From: Acidimicrobium ferrooxidans DSM 10331
GTDB lineage: Bacteria > Actinomycetota > Acidimicrobiia > Acidimicrobiales > Ilumatobacteraceae
NCBI GenBank assembly: GCA_945900735.1
Contig: CAMDJX010000009.1
Location: forward strand, 1-32,906
Direction of reading: 5' to 3'
DNA: 32,906 bases
Below the pieces are notes generated by a model. It had not been told where the DNA came from. It searched no databases and saw only the letters and a program-made list of their open reading frames with translations. A program made the translations under genes and the position numbers. This document shows positions 6,576-13,654 of the stretch, in pieces. Within the stretch, counting starts at the first letter, position 1, and each line of letters begins with the position of its first letter.

Positions 6576-8126
6576 GTGGCAAACGACGCGGACAATCTCA
6601 CCATTGCCGCACTCGACATCGGAACAAACAGTTTCCATATGGTTGTTGCCAAACCAGTCGTTGGTGGCTTTGAAGTAATCGCCCGCGAGAAAGAAACCGT
6701 GCGAATTGGGCATGGATCTGGCGAAATGAAACAACTCGATGACGATGCAATTGAGCGAGGCATTGCTTGCCTGGCCAGAATGCGTCGAGTTGCCAACTCG
6801 CACGGTGCCGAGATTAGGGCCGTAGCAACGAGTGCTGTACGCGAGGCAAAGAACAAGTCCGATTTTCTGCGCCGAGCTCGTAAAGAAGCCAATATAGAAA
6901 TCGAGGTAATTTCTGGTGTCGAAGAGGCACGACTCATTCACCTTGGCGCACTGCACGGCATAGGCGAACCGGATAAGACCATGTTTTTGTGCGATATCGG
7001 TGGCGGATCAACCGAGATCGTTCTTGGTAACGAAGACGAAGAAATGATTGCCCGCAGTTTCAAGCTTGGCGCAGTGCGACTGACCGACCGCTTTTTTAGC
7101 ACTGCCGCATTGCACCCCAGCGCTGTTGGCAGCTGTCGCGCCTTCGTTCGTTCAACGTTGATGGTGCTGCAATCGGAAATGGCCGAATTGGGGCACGAAA
7201 TCGCAGTTGCTTCTTCGGGTACTGCAGAAACCGTTGCCAAACTCATCCATGCTCGTTCGGGCAATGCCGAGCCGAAAACAATGAACAGATTTGCTTTCAG
7301 TGGCAAGGACATTTCTGAAACTGTCAAGCAACTTGCCAGCGCTTCAACGGTTGAAGAGCGTCAAATAATGTTCAATCTTGAAAAGAGTCGTTCCGAAATC
7401 ATTCTTGCGGGCGCCATCATCCTTGAAGCGATCTCCGACGTTTTCGGTATTTCAACATTCATGTACAGCGACTATGCACTCCGTGAAGGTTTACTCATCG
7501 ACACGCTGCAGCGTCGTGGTCTTGGCCCAGAAGCGAGCGAGGTGGATCCGGCAATGCGCAGTGTGCGCCTGCTTGCCGACCGCTGCGACGACCGACCCGA
7601 ACACTCCCAACACGTTGCCCGAATTGCAGGTCAACTTTTTGATCTGTTGCACCAACAACTTGGCCTCGATGCTTCCGCCAGGCGCCTTCTCGAAGCAGGC
7701 GCACTGCTGGCAAATGTTGGCGTGGTCATTTCGCATTCGAAACACCACCTGCATTCCTATTACGTCATCCGAAATTCCGAATTGGTTGGGCTCAGCGACC
7801 GAGAAATCGAACTGATTGCTCAAGTGGCGCGCTATCACCGCAAGGGCCTACCGAAGATGGAGCACAAAGAGTTTGCGGCATTGGATTCGTCCGATCAGCA
7901 CACCGTCCGGGCTTTGGCTGCAATCTTGCGTATTGCCGTTGGGCTCGACCGAACGCAAGACGGCCGGGTCAAAAAGATGTCAGTTGCACTGACAGAACTG
8001 GATCTCAATATCTCGTTCACCACGTCGAAAAAGCTCGACAACGAACTGAATGAGTTTGCTGCTAACGAGCGACGCTCGTTGCTTGCCGAGGTGCTTGGCT
8101 TGCGCGTGAAAATTTCCGCCAGCTAA
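6576..8126 (+). CDS. ppx: Ppx/GppA-family exopolyphosphatase with C-terminal HD-like domain
   Basis: This 516-residue protein removes terminal phosphate from polyphosphate and/or hydrolyses pppGpp. The N-terminal ASKHA-fold phosphatase (about 8-305) has the phosphate-binding loops ALDIGTNSF (12-20) and CDIGGGSTEIVLG (139-151). SGVEEARLI (113-121) carries the catalytic glutamate region and SSGTAETVAKL follows. The C-terminal part (about 325-510) is HD-like, with HSQHVARIAGQLFDLL and SHSKHHLHSYYVI. The position normally occupied by His-Asp/Glu in LLHxxG reads LLANVG (387-392), so canonical HD metal binding is probably lost. GTG 6576 is supported by a TAGGCT hexamer 6 bases upstream. Ppk1 is encoded nearby on the opposite strand, so both halves of polyphosphate turnover are present. 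Confidence 0.93.
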   Translation: MANDADNLTIAALDIGTNSFHMVVAKPVVGGFEVIAREKETVRIGHGSGEMKQLDDDAIERGIACLARMRRVANSHGAEIRAVATSAVREAKNKSDFLRRARKEANIEIEVISGVEEARLIHLGALHGIGEPDKTMFLCDIGGGSTEIVLGNEDEEMIARSFKLGAVRLTDRFFSTAALHPSAVGSCRAFVRSTLMVLQSEMAELGHEIAVASSGTAETVAKLIHARSGNAEPKTMNRFAFSGKDISETVKQLASASTVEERQIMFNLEKSRSEIILAGAIILEAISDVFGISTFMYSDYALREGLLIDTLQRRGLGPEASEVDPAMRSVRLLADRCDDRPEHSQHVARIAGQLFDLLHQQLGLDASARRLLEAGALLANVGVVISHSKHHLHSYYVIRNSELVGLSDREIELIAQVARYHRKGLPKMEHKEFAALDSSDQHTVRALAAILRIAVGLDRTQDGRVKKMSVALTELDLNISFTTSKKLDNELNEFAANERRSLLAEVLGLRVKISAS

Positions 8127-8157
8127 CGCCAGCGAAGCACGTGTTCGAAACTGCCAG

Positions 8158-8328
8158 TTACGCCGAGGGCGTGTCGTTCTTCGGGGCCTCGTCCTTACCT
8201 GCGGACGACTGACCCTTCTTGAACTCTTGCTGTGCCTGACCAAGATTGCGAGCAATCTTCGGCAGACGCGAGCCAAACAAGGCAACTGCGATAACTAATA
8301 CGACGATCCATTCCCAACCTGAAGGCAT
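8158..8328 (-). CDS. tatA: TatA-family twin-arginine translocase subunit
   Basis: This 56-residue protein is a single N-terminal membrane helix (WEWIVVLVIAVALFG) followed by the hinge FGSRLPKIARNLGQAQQEFKKG, the hallmark of TatA/TatE pore subunits. A short polar tail ends in DTPSA. It is at the short end for the family, and no tatB or tatC is in the window. ATG 8328 is chosen over a much longer ORF to 8730 because the helix begins right after it and a TACCCT hexamer lies 6 bases upstream. The longer ORF is simply antisense to the formimidoyltransferase gene. Convergent with ppx and divergent from the gene at 8375. Confidence 0.93.
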   Translation of the reverse strand: MPSGWEWIVVLVIAVALFGSRLPKIARNLGQAQQEFKKGQSSAGKDEAPKNDTPSA

Positions 8329-8334
8329 GGCTTC

Positions 8335-8340
8335 AGGGTA
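8335..8340 (-). promoter_or_regulatory. Candidate leaderless -10 (TACCCT) for tatA
   Basis: Read on the minus strand, TACCCT ends 6 bases before ATG 8328 and no Shine-Dalgarno is seen. Confidence 0.5.
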
Positions 8341-8362
8341 GCACGGCGACCCCGAAATGCGA

Positions 8363-8368
8363 TAAGCA
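8363..8368 (+). promoter_or_regulatory. Near-consensus leaderless -10 (TAAGCA) for the gene at 8375
   Basis: TAAGCA ends 6 bases before ATG 8375. It matches TANNNT except for the last base, at the same spacing as the other candidates. Confidence 0.3.
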
Positions 8369-8374
8369 AGATGG

Positions 8375-9175
8375 ATGCTTGAATGCGTCATCAATATTAG
8401 CGAAGGCGGCAACCCCGAGAGCCTGAATGCCCTGCGGGAAAAACTCGGGCCAGACCTGCTGAATGTGCACAGCGATGCCGACCACAACCGCAGCGTGTTC
8501 ACGCTTGCGGGTAGCGATGCCTCCCGCGTCCTTGCTCGTGAAGCCATCTCCATGTTTGATATTTCTGCGCACGCCGGCGTACACCCGCGCGTTGGCATTG
8601 TGGATGTTGTTCCTTTTGTTGCACTCGAGCCAAGCACCTTTGATGAAGCAATGCATGCGCGCAACGAATTCGCTGCGTTCGCATCTGAAGAGTTGGGGGT
8701 TCCGTGTTTTCTGTATGGGCCAGAACGCACTCTGCCCTACATTCGCAAGCACGCGTTCATCGACTTGTTGCCAGACTTCGGGCCGGCAAATCCCCACCCA
8801 ACCGCAGGCGCAATGTGTGTAGGCGCTAGGCCGATTTTGATTGCCTACAACCTGTGGTTGAAGGGTTCAACGCTGGATGTGGCAAAGCGTATATGTGCTG
8901 AAATCAGGAGCGAATCAGTGCGAACACTTGCATTGCAAGTTGGCTCAAGCGTGCAGGTAAGCATGAACCTCATCGCCCCAGAGGTAACAGGGCCAGACAA
9001 GGTCTACGACGCTGTTGCGCAACATGCAGAAATTGATCGAGCCGAACTTGTCGGGCTTGTTCCTTCACGCACGCTGGCCGCAATTCCTCGGCAACGTTGG
9101 GCGCAACTCGACTTGAGCACTGAAACAACTATTGAATGGAATCTTGCGGAACGCAACCGCAAGTTGCGCGCTTAA
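8375..9175 (+). CDS. ftcD: Glutamate formimidoyltransferase (FTCD N-terminal type)
   Basis: This 266-residue protein resembles the formiminotransferase half of FTCD, which moves the formimino group from formiminoglutamate to tetrahydrofolate. The family start ECVINISEG is present (usually ECVPNFSEG). HAGVHPRVGIVDVVPF (about 66-81) contains the expected catalytic histidine, H70. FLYGPER and GAMCVGARPILIAYNLWL correspond to the conserved P-x-FLY and R-x-x-LIAYN segments. The cyclodeaminase half is absent, as in many bacterial stand-alone versions. No other histidine-degradation genes are nearby, so folate one-carbon transfer is as likely a context as histidine catabolism. It starts 46 bases from the divergent tatA start and ends 6 bases from the convergent WhiB2 gene. 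Confidence 0.88.
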   Translation: MLECVINISEGGNPESLNALREKLGPDLLNVHSDADHNRSVFTLAGSDASRVLAREAISMFDISAHAGVHPRVGIVDVVPFVALEPSTFDEAMHARNEFAAFASEELGVPCFLYGPERTLPYIRKHAFIDLLPDFGPANPHPTAGAMCVGARPILIAYNLWLKGSTLDVAKRICAEIRSESVRTLALQVGSSVQVSMNLIAPEVTGPDKVYDAVAQHAEIDRAELVGLVPSRTLAAIPRQRWAQLDLSTETTIEWNLAERNRKLRA

Positions 9176-9181
9176 AACGAA

Positions 9182-9457
9182 TTATGCGCTAACGATGCTG
9201 CGCGTAGCCTGAGCACGCTGGCGTCGAAGTCGACGCCGCTCGCGCTCGGAAAGACCGCCCCAAATGCCGAATTTTTCGCCATTTGCGAGTGCGTATTCGA
9301 GGCAATCCTCGCGCACAACACAGCCCTTGCACACTTCTTTTGCTTCACGAGTAGATGCACCACGCTCGGGGAAAAATAGGTCGGGGTCTACACCGAGGCA
9401 GTTTGCCTGGTCTTGCCATGCCCTATCTGCGCTCAACGCGATGTGATCTTCTTGCAC
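9182..9457 (-). CDS. whiB2: WhiB-family regulator, WhiB2/WhmD-like
   Basis: This is a 91-residue WhiB protein with cluster cysteines C20, C43, C46 and C52. WQDQANC, DLFFPERGASTREAK, the GIWGGLSERERRRLRR helix-turn and a basic tail (RQRAQATR) follow the pattern of WhiB/WhmD, the subgroup tied to septation and sporulation in Streptomyces and mycobacteria. The start is GTG 9457: AGGAGG at 9466-9471 (minus strand) stands 8 bases upstream, one of the few strong ribosome sites in the window. A 24-base palindrome lies 47-70 bases upstream of the start and may be an operator. The subgroup assignment is from sequence memory and moderately sure. Confidence 0.93.
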   Translation of the reverse strand: MQEDHIALSADRAWQDQANCLGVDPDLFFPERGASTREAKEVCKGCVVREDCLEYALANGEKFGIWGGLSERERRRLRRQRAQATRSIVSA

Positions 9458-9503
9458 TCTGATTTCCTCCTGAAGCCTCGGACCCAGTCGCGAACTCGCG
9501 CCT

Positions 9504-9527
9504 ACACCGAAGTAATTACAACGGTGT
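9504..9527. promoter_or_regulatory. 24-base palindromic operator candidate upstream of whiB2
   Basis: Perfect 6-base arms ACACCG and CGGTGT flank a 12-base centre that itself contains the palindrome TAATTA. The site lies 47-70 bases upstream of GTG 9457. A TANNNT hexamer (TATCTT, minus strand 9538-9543) lies just beyond it, so the palindrome would sit at or just after the transcription start. It could be a repressor site or, in RNA, a 6-bp stem with a 12-base loop. I do not recognise it as a known regulator's site. Confidence 0.45.
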
Positions 9528-9566
9528 CATTGTGGCAAAGATACGGACAAATTGCAAATACACGCC

Positions 9567-11579
9567 TTACGAGGCTCGTCGCCTGCCCCGAGACATCTCT
9601 CGTTTGTGCTCCAGAAAATCCACCAGTACGTAGTCGCCCAAGGTATCCGGGGAGGTGAAAAAAGCCCTTCCCTTATTGACTTTTGTGAGCTGCTCGATGA
9701 AGCGGCGCAGCCCATTATCGGCGTCCAACATGAACGTATTGATGCGAATTTCATCCTTCGTGCAACGCACCACTTCGCGCAAGGTTGCCTCGACTGTTTC
9801 GCGAATTGGGGGGTAATTGAAGAACACCTCACCCGAAGGCAACACGTGTGCGGTTGGCTCTCCGTCGGTGATCATGATGATTTGTTTGGTGCCTGTTTGC
9901 CGCCCGAGCATGCGTCGAGCAAGCGTGAACGCGTGATGCATGTTTGTTCCATACGCGAAATCCCATGACACTTCCGGCAACTGCTCGGGGGCCAACTCGC
10001 GAGCGGTTTCGCCAAACCCCACTACCCCCAAATAATCCCTTGGAAACTGGGACGAAATGAGGTGGTGGAGGGCCATTGCCACCTTTTTTGCAGGCAAAAA
10101 GTTGTCGCGCATTGGCATCGACATCGAGAGGTCGAGCATTAACACTGTCGATGATTTTGTTGAATGTTCGGTGCGTTCAATTTCGAAATCGTCTGGCAAA
10201 AGTTTTACTGGTAACCCAGGCCCACCGCGCCGAAGTGCGTTGCGCAACGTGCCGTGCAGATCGAGACGGAATGGGTCACCGAATTCGTAGGGCTTAGTGT
10301 CGTTCGCGCGCTCGTGACCTACACCTGTGGCATCCAACTTGTGCTGCCCCAACATGTCTTTGTTCAACTTGCCAAACAAATCGCTTAATGCATTTGCGCC
10401 CAATTTGCGAATGGCGCGAGGGGTTAGTTGCAGCCTTCCCTCCTTCTGGTCGATGAGCCCTGCGTCCTGCATCATCTTCGATAATTGGGACAGCTTTTCT
10501 AGCGATTTAGCGGCGTCGTCGCCCAGCAAATCGCGCACCCTGTCCATGTCGGCCTCTGCCAAAACCGCAGGATTACTGGCGTTTTTCATCAAATTCTCTA
10601 GTTGGTCCAAGTCGGCCAAATCTTGCATCGACTGCATCGCCTGCTGGAAGCCCATCGGTTCTTGACCCGAAAAGTCGTAGCTCTTCTGCCAGCCAGCCTG
10701 GGGAAACATCGACTGAAGATTTTGCGACAGCTGATCCATCTGCCAACGCAGGTCCATGTCTTCAAGTAGCTGTTCGGAGAGTTGCTGCAACTGTGCACGC
10801 TGCTCTGGTGTCATCGAGTTGAGCATGGCTTGGGCCTGCGCCATTCGTTGCGCCATTGCTTCCAACAACTCGTCGAGGCTTTGCGGATTTTCCGGAAAAA
10901 AATCACCAAACTGTTTCATGAATTCCTCGAACTGAGGATCTTCACCATTTTTACGCCGCTCGAGCATCTCGTTCAGCGCCGCCATCATGTCTTTCATTCG
11001 CGCCATGTCCTCGGCCGACATATTTTGCATTGCGCTGGACACTTGATCTAGGTGTTGTTGCATCAATTGTTCGCGCAATTTCTCCATTAATTGCTCAAAA
11101 CGCTGCTGTGCATCCTTCGACTGAAAGTCGTAATGCTGCAGCTCCGAAACCTTGCCCGCCAGGTCGTCGGGCAACATATCAAGCCGGAAGTTTCTGTCCA
11201 TCGCCGACTGTTTGGCAGTATCTGCTCGGCGTTCATCGCCCGAATTTGCGGCCTGTTCTGTGTAGTTCTCGATTGCATGCCGTTCCTCGTCGACAATGTC
11301 GTTGAGTGCATCGGCAATTTCCGAATACACACCACCCAAATCTCCGCGCTCCTGAATCTCTTGGCGCTGCTCACGAAGTTTTTGCATCAACTCGCGCATG
11401 CCCGCAATTCGTTCGCCATTGGCATCTCGCAGGCCGTCTTGCATCATCTTTCTTAGTGCGCTGTTGACATCCCCGTGGTACAAAAGATCGTCCGTCATTT
11501 CGTCGAGCAACGAATCGGCATCCACCTCAAAGCCCCGCTGCGTGCCATCCCAGCGCGAATAGGTGAAGCGCGAACTCAT
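9567..11579 (-). CDS. VWA-domain protein, partner of a MoxR/BchI-type ATPase
   Basis: This 670-residue cytoplasmic protein has no signal peptide. Residues about 30-450 are helical and rich in Gln, Met and Glu (many LMQKLREQRQE-like and MAQRMAQAQ-like stretches), suggesting long helices or coiled coil. A von Willebrand A domain occupies about 475-665 with a complete MIDAS: DLSMS (D483, S485, S487), a threonine in GTNMHH (T545) and TDGEP (D572). Such proteins act with AAA+ ATPases of the magnesium-chelatase/MoxR class; the pair resembles mycobacterial Rv0958/Rv0959. The matching ATPase lies at 12226-13641 on the same strand, but a cyclase gene on the other strand intervenes. ATG 11579 is chosen over 11639 because TATCGT lies 6 bases upstream and the conserved part starts at FTYSRWDGTQ. 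Molecular function unknown; no chlorophyll or cobalamin genes support a true chelatase. Confidence 0.88.
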   Translation of the reverse strand: MSSRFTYSRWDGTQRGFEVDADSLLDEMTDDLLYHGDVNSALRKMMQDGLRDANGERIAGMRELMQKLREQRQEIQERGDLGGVYSEIADALNDIVDEERHAIENYTEQAANSGDERRADTAKQSAMDRNFRLDMLPDDLAGKVSELQHYDFQSKDAQQRFEQLMEKLREQLMQQHLDQVSSAMQNMSAEDMARMKDMMAALNEMLERRKNGEDPQFEEFMKQFGDFFPENPQSLDELLEAMAQRMAQAQAMLNSMTPEQRAQLQQLSEQLLEDMDLRWQMDQLSQNLQSMFPQAGWQKSYDFSGQEPMGFQQAMQSMQDLADLDQLENLMKNASNPAVLAEADMDRVRDLLGDDAAKSLEKLSQLSKMMQDAGLIDQKEGRLQLTPRAIRKLGANALSDLFGKLNKDMLGQHKLDATGVGHERANDTKPYEFGDPFRLDLHGTLRNALRRGGPGLPVKLLPDDFEIERTEHSTKSSTVLMLDLSMSMPMRDNFLPAKKVAMALHHLISSQFPRDYLGVVGFGETARELAPEQLPEVSWDFAYGTNMHHAFTLARRMLGRQTGTKQIIMITDGEPTAHVLPSGEVFFNYPPIRETVEATLREVVRCTKDEIRINTFMLDADNGLRRFIEQLTKVNKGRAFFTSPDTLGDYVLVDFLEHKREMSRGRRRAS

Positions 11580-11585
11580 AGGCGC

Positions 11586-11591
11586 ACGATA
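11586..11591 (-). promoter_or_regulatory. Candidate leaderless -10 (TATCGT) for the VWA gene
   Basis: On the minus strand TATCGT ends 6 bases before ATG 11579. It supports a promoter separate from the ATPase gene. Confidence 0.5.
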
Positions 11592-11667
11592 GTGCTGCCT
11601 ACAAGCCCAACCAGTACGGGAACCCGACCCCCAAGACATCCGTCACACCCCTATGCTGATGGGCACT

Positions 11668-12219
11668 ATGCGCTTCGGCCGAACCTTTATCTTCGTTGAC
11701 CTCTCTGGTTTTACGAACTACACCGAGAGCTACGGCGACGGTGCGGCCGCCCAATTGCTGGCGCAGTTCCGCGGCATTGCCCGGGCCATTGGGTCGCACC
11801 AGGGTGTCCGAATCGACAAATACCTGGGTGACGGTTTGATGGCCGTTGCCGTAGAGGCAATCGACGGCATCACTTTTGCACTGGAACTACAGCGTCATGC
11901 TGTTACCGCTTGTGCCCCACTGACGCTGCGCATTGGTATCGCCACCGGCGACACCATGTTGTTCGAGGGACAGGACTACATCGGGTCTGCACCGAACCTG
12001 GCTGCGCGCCTGTGCGACGCTGCCGCGCTTGTCGGCACGCTCATTCCTGAAGAACAAGCAAACGATTTGCCACTTGGTGTTTATGCAGTTGCGCACGAGC
12101 CCGTTTCACTTCCTGGCTTCGCCCAGCCCGTGGAAGTAGTTGCTCTTGCTGGTGAGCCACTCATTGATGGTCGTTACGACATCAACGAATTCTGGACTCG
12201 CTCACCGTTTGTTGGCTAA
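11668..12219 (+). CDS. Stand-alone class III adenylate/guanylate cyclase
   Basis: This 183-residue single-domain protein is a soluble class III nucleotide cyclase. All six canonical catalytic positions are present. Metal ligands are D11 (FVDLSGFT) and D55 (KYLGDG). Purine-selecting residues are K51 and D103 (DYIG), a Lys/Asp pair typical of adenylate cyclases. Transition-state residues are N110 and R114 (NLAARL, spaced 7 and 4 from D103). No sensor or membrane domain is attached. Possible starts are ATG 11653, 11659 and 11668; 11668 begins the conserved fold and lies 10 bases after TATGCT (11652-11657), with no Shine-Dalgarno. It sits between the AAA+ and VWA genes on the opposite strand, divergent from the latter by about 90 bases. 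cAMP production is likely; the signal is unknown. Confidence 0.88.
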   Translation: MRFGRTFIFVDLSGFTNYTESYGDGAAAQLLAQFRGIARAIGSHQGVRIDKYLGDGLMAVAVEAIDGITFALELQRHAVTACAPLTLRIGIATGDTMLFEGQDYIGSAPNLAARLCDAAALVGTLIPEEQANDLPLGVYAVAHEPVSLPGFAQPVEVVALAGEPLIDGRYDINEFWTRSPFVG

Positions 12220-12225
12220 CACCGT

Positions 12226-13641
12226 TTAGGTGCGTGAGCGATAGGTAGACCGAGACCCGCTCGAGTCTTTGTTTAAGCGCTTCGACAAGTGCAAACCTTC
12301 CAACACGAACTCCACCGCGCTTGCCTGGGTGGCTTGAGACGCGTCGGCAGGCACAAGCAGGCCGACCAAGTCGCGAAGTGCAGGAACATTGGCGAAAAGC
12401 CCTACGTAGTCGGCCGACGACACATCCTCGCCTGCGTGTGCAACCGCACCTTCATCGAATGCGGCAAGCACATCCCGAATCTTTTCCGAGGTAACTCGCT
12501 GCTTGAACACTTGCAGCACTGAAGCCTTCACGATGTTCTCGAGAATGATCGACTCGCGACCTTCCTCCATGCTTTCAATTTCAATCTTTCCTGCAGTTGA
12601 TGCAGCGAGTGCCACCAAATCGCTGACGCGTGGCGCAACTTGTGTTTCACCAACCCTCAGCGCACGGCGAACAGCATTGGCCGCCAGGGTTTCGTAATTG
12701 CTGACAGACAACCGAACGCTCACACCGCTGCGCTGGCTCACGTGCGTGCTGGCGCGCGCAGTGTGGCTGATGGTCGAGATGATTTCTTCCATGAATTCGG
12801 GCCATTGCACCACCACGTCGCCAATGCTCGAAGTTCGGGCCTCTTGGCGCACGATGTGCATTTCGGTTGCTACTTCAAGTGGATAGTGCGTGCGAATTTG
12901 GCTTCCGAAACGATCCTTCAACGGCGTGATCATGCGGCCGCGGTTGGTGTAATCCTCTGGGTTTGCAGACGCAACCAACATCACATCGAGTGGCAACCGA
13001 ATTTTGTAGCCACGGATTTGCACGTCACGTTCTTCCAACACGTTCAGCAAGCCCACCTGAATGCGCTCGGCCAAGTCGGGCAATTCGTTGATCGCAAAAA
13101 TACCGCGATTGGTGCGCGGGACTAAGCCGTAGTGAATGGTTAATTCGTCGCTGAGGTAACGGCCTTCAGCAACCTTGATGGGGTCTACTTCTCCAATCAA
13201 GTCGGCAATTGACGTATCGGGAGTCGCAAGCTTTTCGCCGTATCGATCGCTGCGATGCACCCATGCGATTGGCAAATCGTCACCGTGTTGCTCCAACAAC
13301 TCACGCGCATGGCGCGACACAACGTTGTATGGATCGTCGTTGATTTCGCTTCCCGCAACTATCGGCATCCATTCATCGAGCAACCCAGTAAGCGAACGAA
13401 TCATTCGTGTTTTTGCCTGACCACGCTCGCCCAAAAAAATGACGTCGTGCCCGGCGAGCAATGCATTCTCGAGTTGAGGCATCACCGTGTCTTCGTAGCC
13501 AAGCACGCCATCGAACAACGGCAGACCCGCAGCAATTCGTGCAACAGCGTTGCGACGCAACTCTTCTTTGATCGGTTCAGACTTCCAGCCCGACGCGCGA
13601 AGCGCACCAAGTGTTGTGGGTAAAGATTGCGCAGTAGCCAT
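12226..13641 (-). CDS. AAA+ ATPase of the MoxR/magnesium-chelatase BchI type
   Basis: This is a 471-residue ATPase. Walker A is GERGQAKT (71-78, K77). The Walker B strand is IFAINEL (181-187), where the usual Asp-Glu reads Asn-Glu; my recollection is that this occurs in this subfamily too. Sensor 1 and second-region residues lie in VASANPEDYTNRGRMITPLKDRF (about 223-245). A C-terminal helical lid follows. The family couples ATP hydrolysis to remodelling of targets through a VWA partner, here encoded at 9567-11579. ATG 13641 lies 11 bases after the protease stop codon; a TAGCCT hexamer 7 bases upstream overlaps that stop, so it may have its own leaderless promoter. Real substrate unknown. Confidence 0.9.
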   Translation of the reverse strand: MATAQSLPTTLGALRASGWKSEPIKEELRRNAVARIAAGLPLFDGVLGYEDTVMPQLENALLAGHDVIFLGERGQAKTRMIRSLTGLLDEWMPIVAGSEINDDPYNVVSRHARELLEQHGDDLPIAWVHRSDRYGEKLATPDTSIADLIGEVDPIKVAEGRYLSDELTIHYGLVPRTNRGIFAINELPDLAERIQVGLLNVLEERDVQIRGYKIRLPLDVMLVASANPEDYTNRGRMITPLKDRFGSQIRTHYPLEVATEMHIVRQEARTSSIGDVVVQWPEFMEEIISTISHTARASTHVSQRSGVSVRLSVSNYETLAANAVRRALRVGETQVAPRVSDLVALAASTAGKIEIESMEEGRESIILENIVKASVLQVFKQRVTSEKIRDVLAAFDEGAVAHAGEDVSSADYVGLFANVPALRDLVGLLVPADASQATQASAVEFVLEGLHLSKRLNKDSSGSRSTYRSRT

Positions 13642-13648
13642 TTGCGGC

Positions 13649-13654
13649 AGGCTA
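13649..13654 (-). promoter_or_regulatory. Candidate leaderless -10 (TAGCCT) made from the protease stop codon
   Basis: On the minus strand TAGCCT ends 7 bases before ATG 13641. Its first three bases are the TAG stop (13652-13654) of the protease gene. Confidence 0.5.

Noticed and set aside
8158-8730. 190-residue minus-strand frame containing tatA at its end
   Set aside because: The upstream part is antisense to the formimidoyltransferase and has no conserved features; the TatA start and a -10 hexamer at 8335-8340 explain the gene.
8375-9175. Part of a histidine-utilisation operon
   Set aside because: No hutH, hutU or hutI genes are adjacent; neighbours are tatA and whiB2.
9567-13641. True magnesium or cobalt chelatase for chlorophyll or cobalamin
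   Set aside because: There is no large ChlH/CobN subunit and no porphyrin-pathway gene nearby; the pair fits the general MoxR/VWA class.
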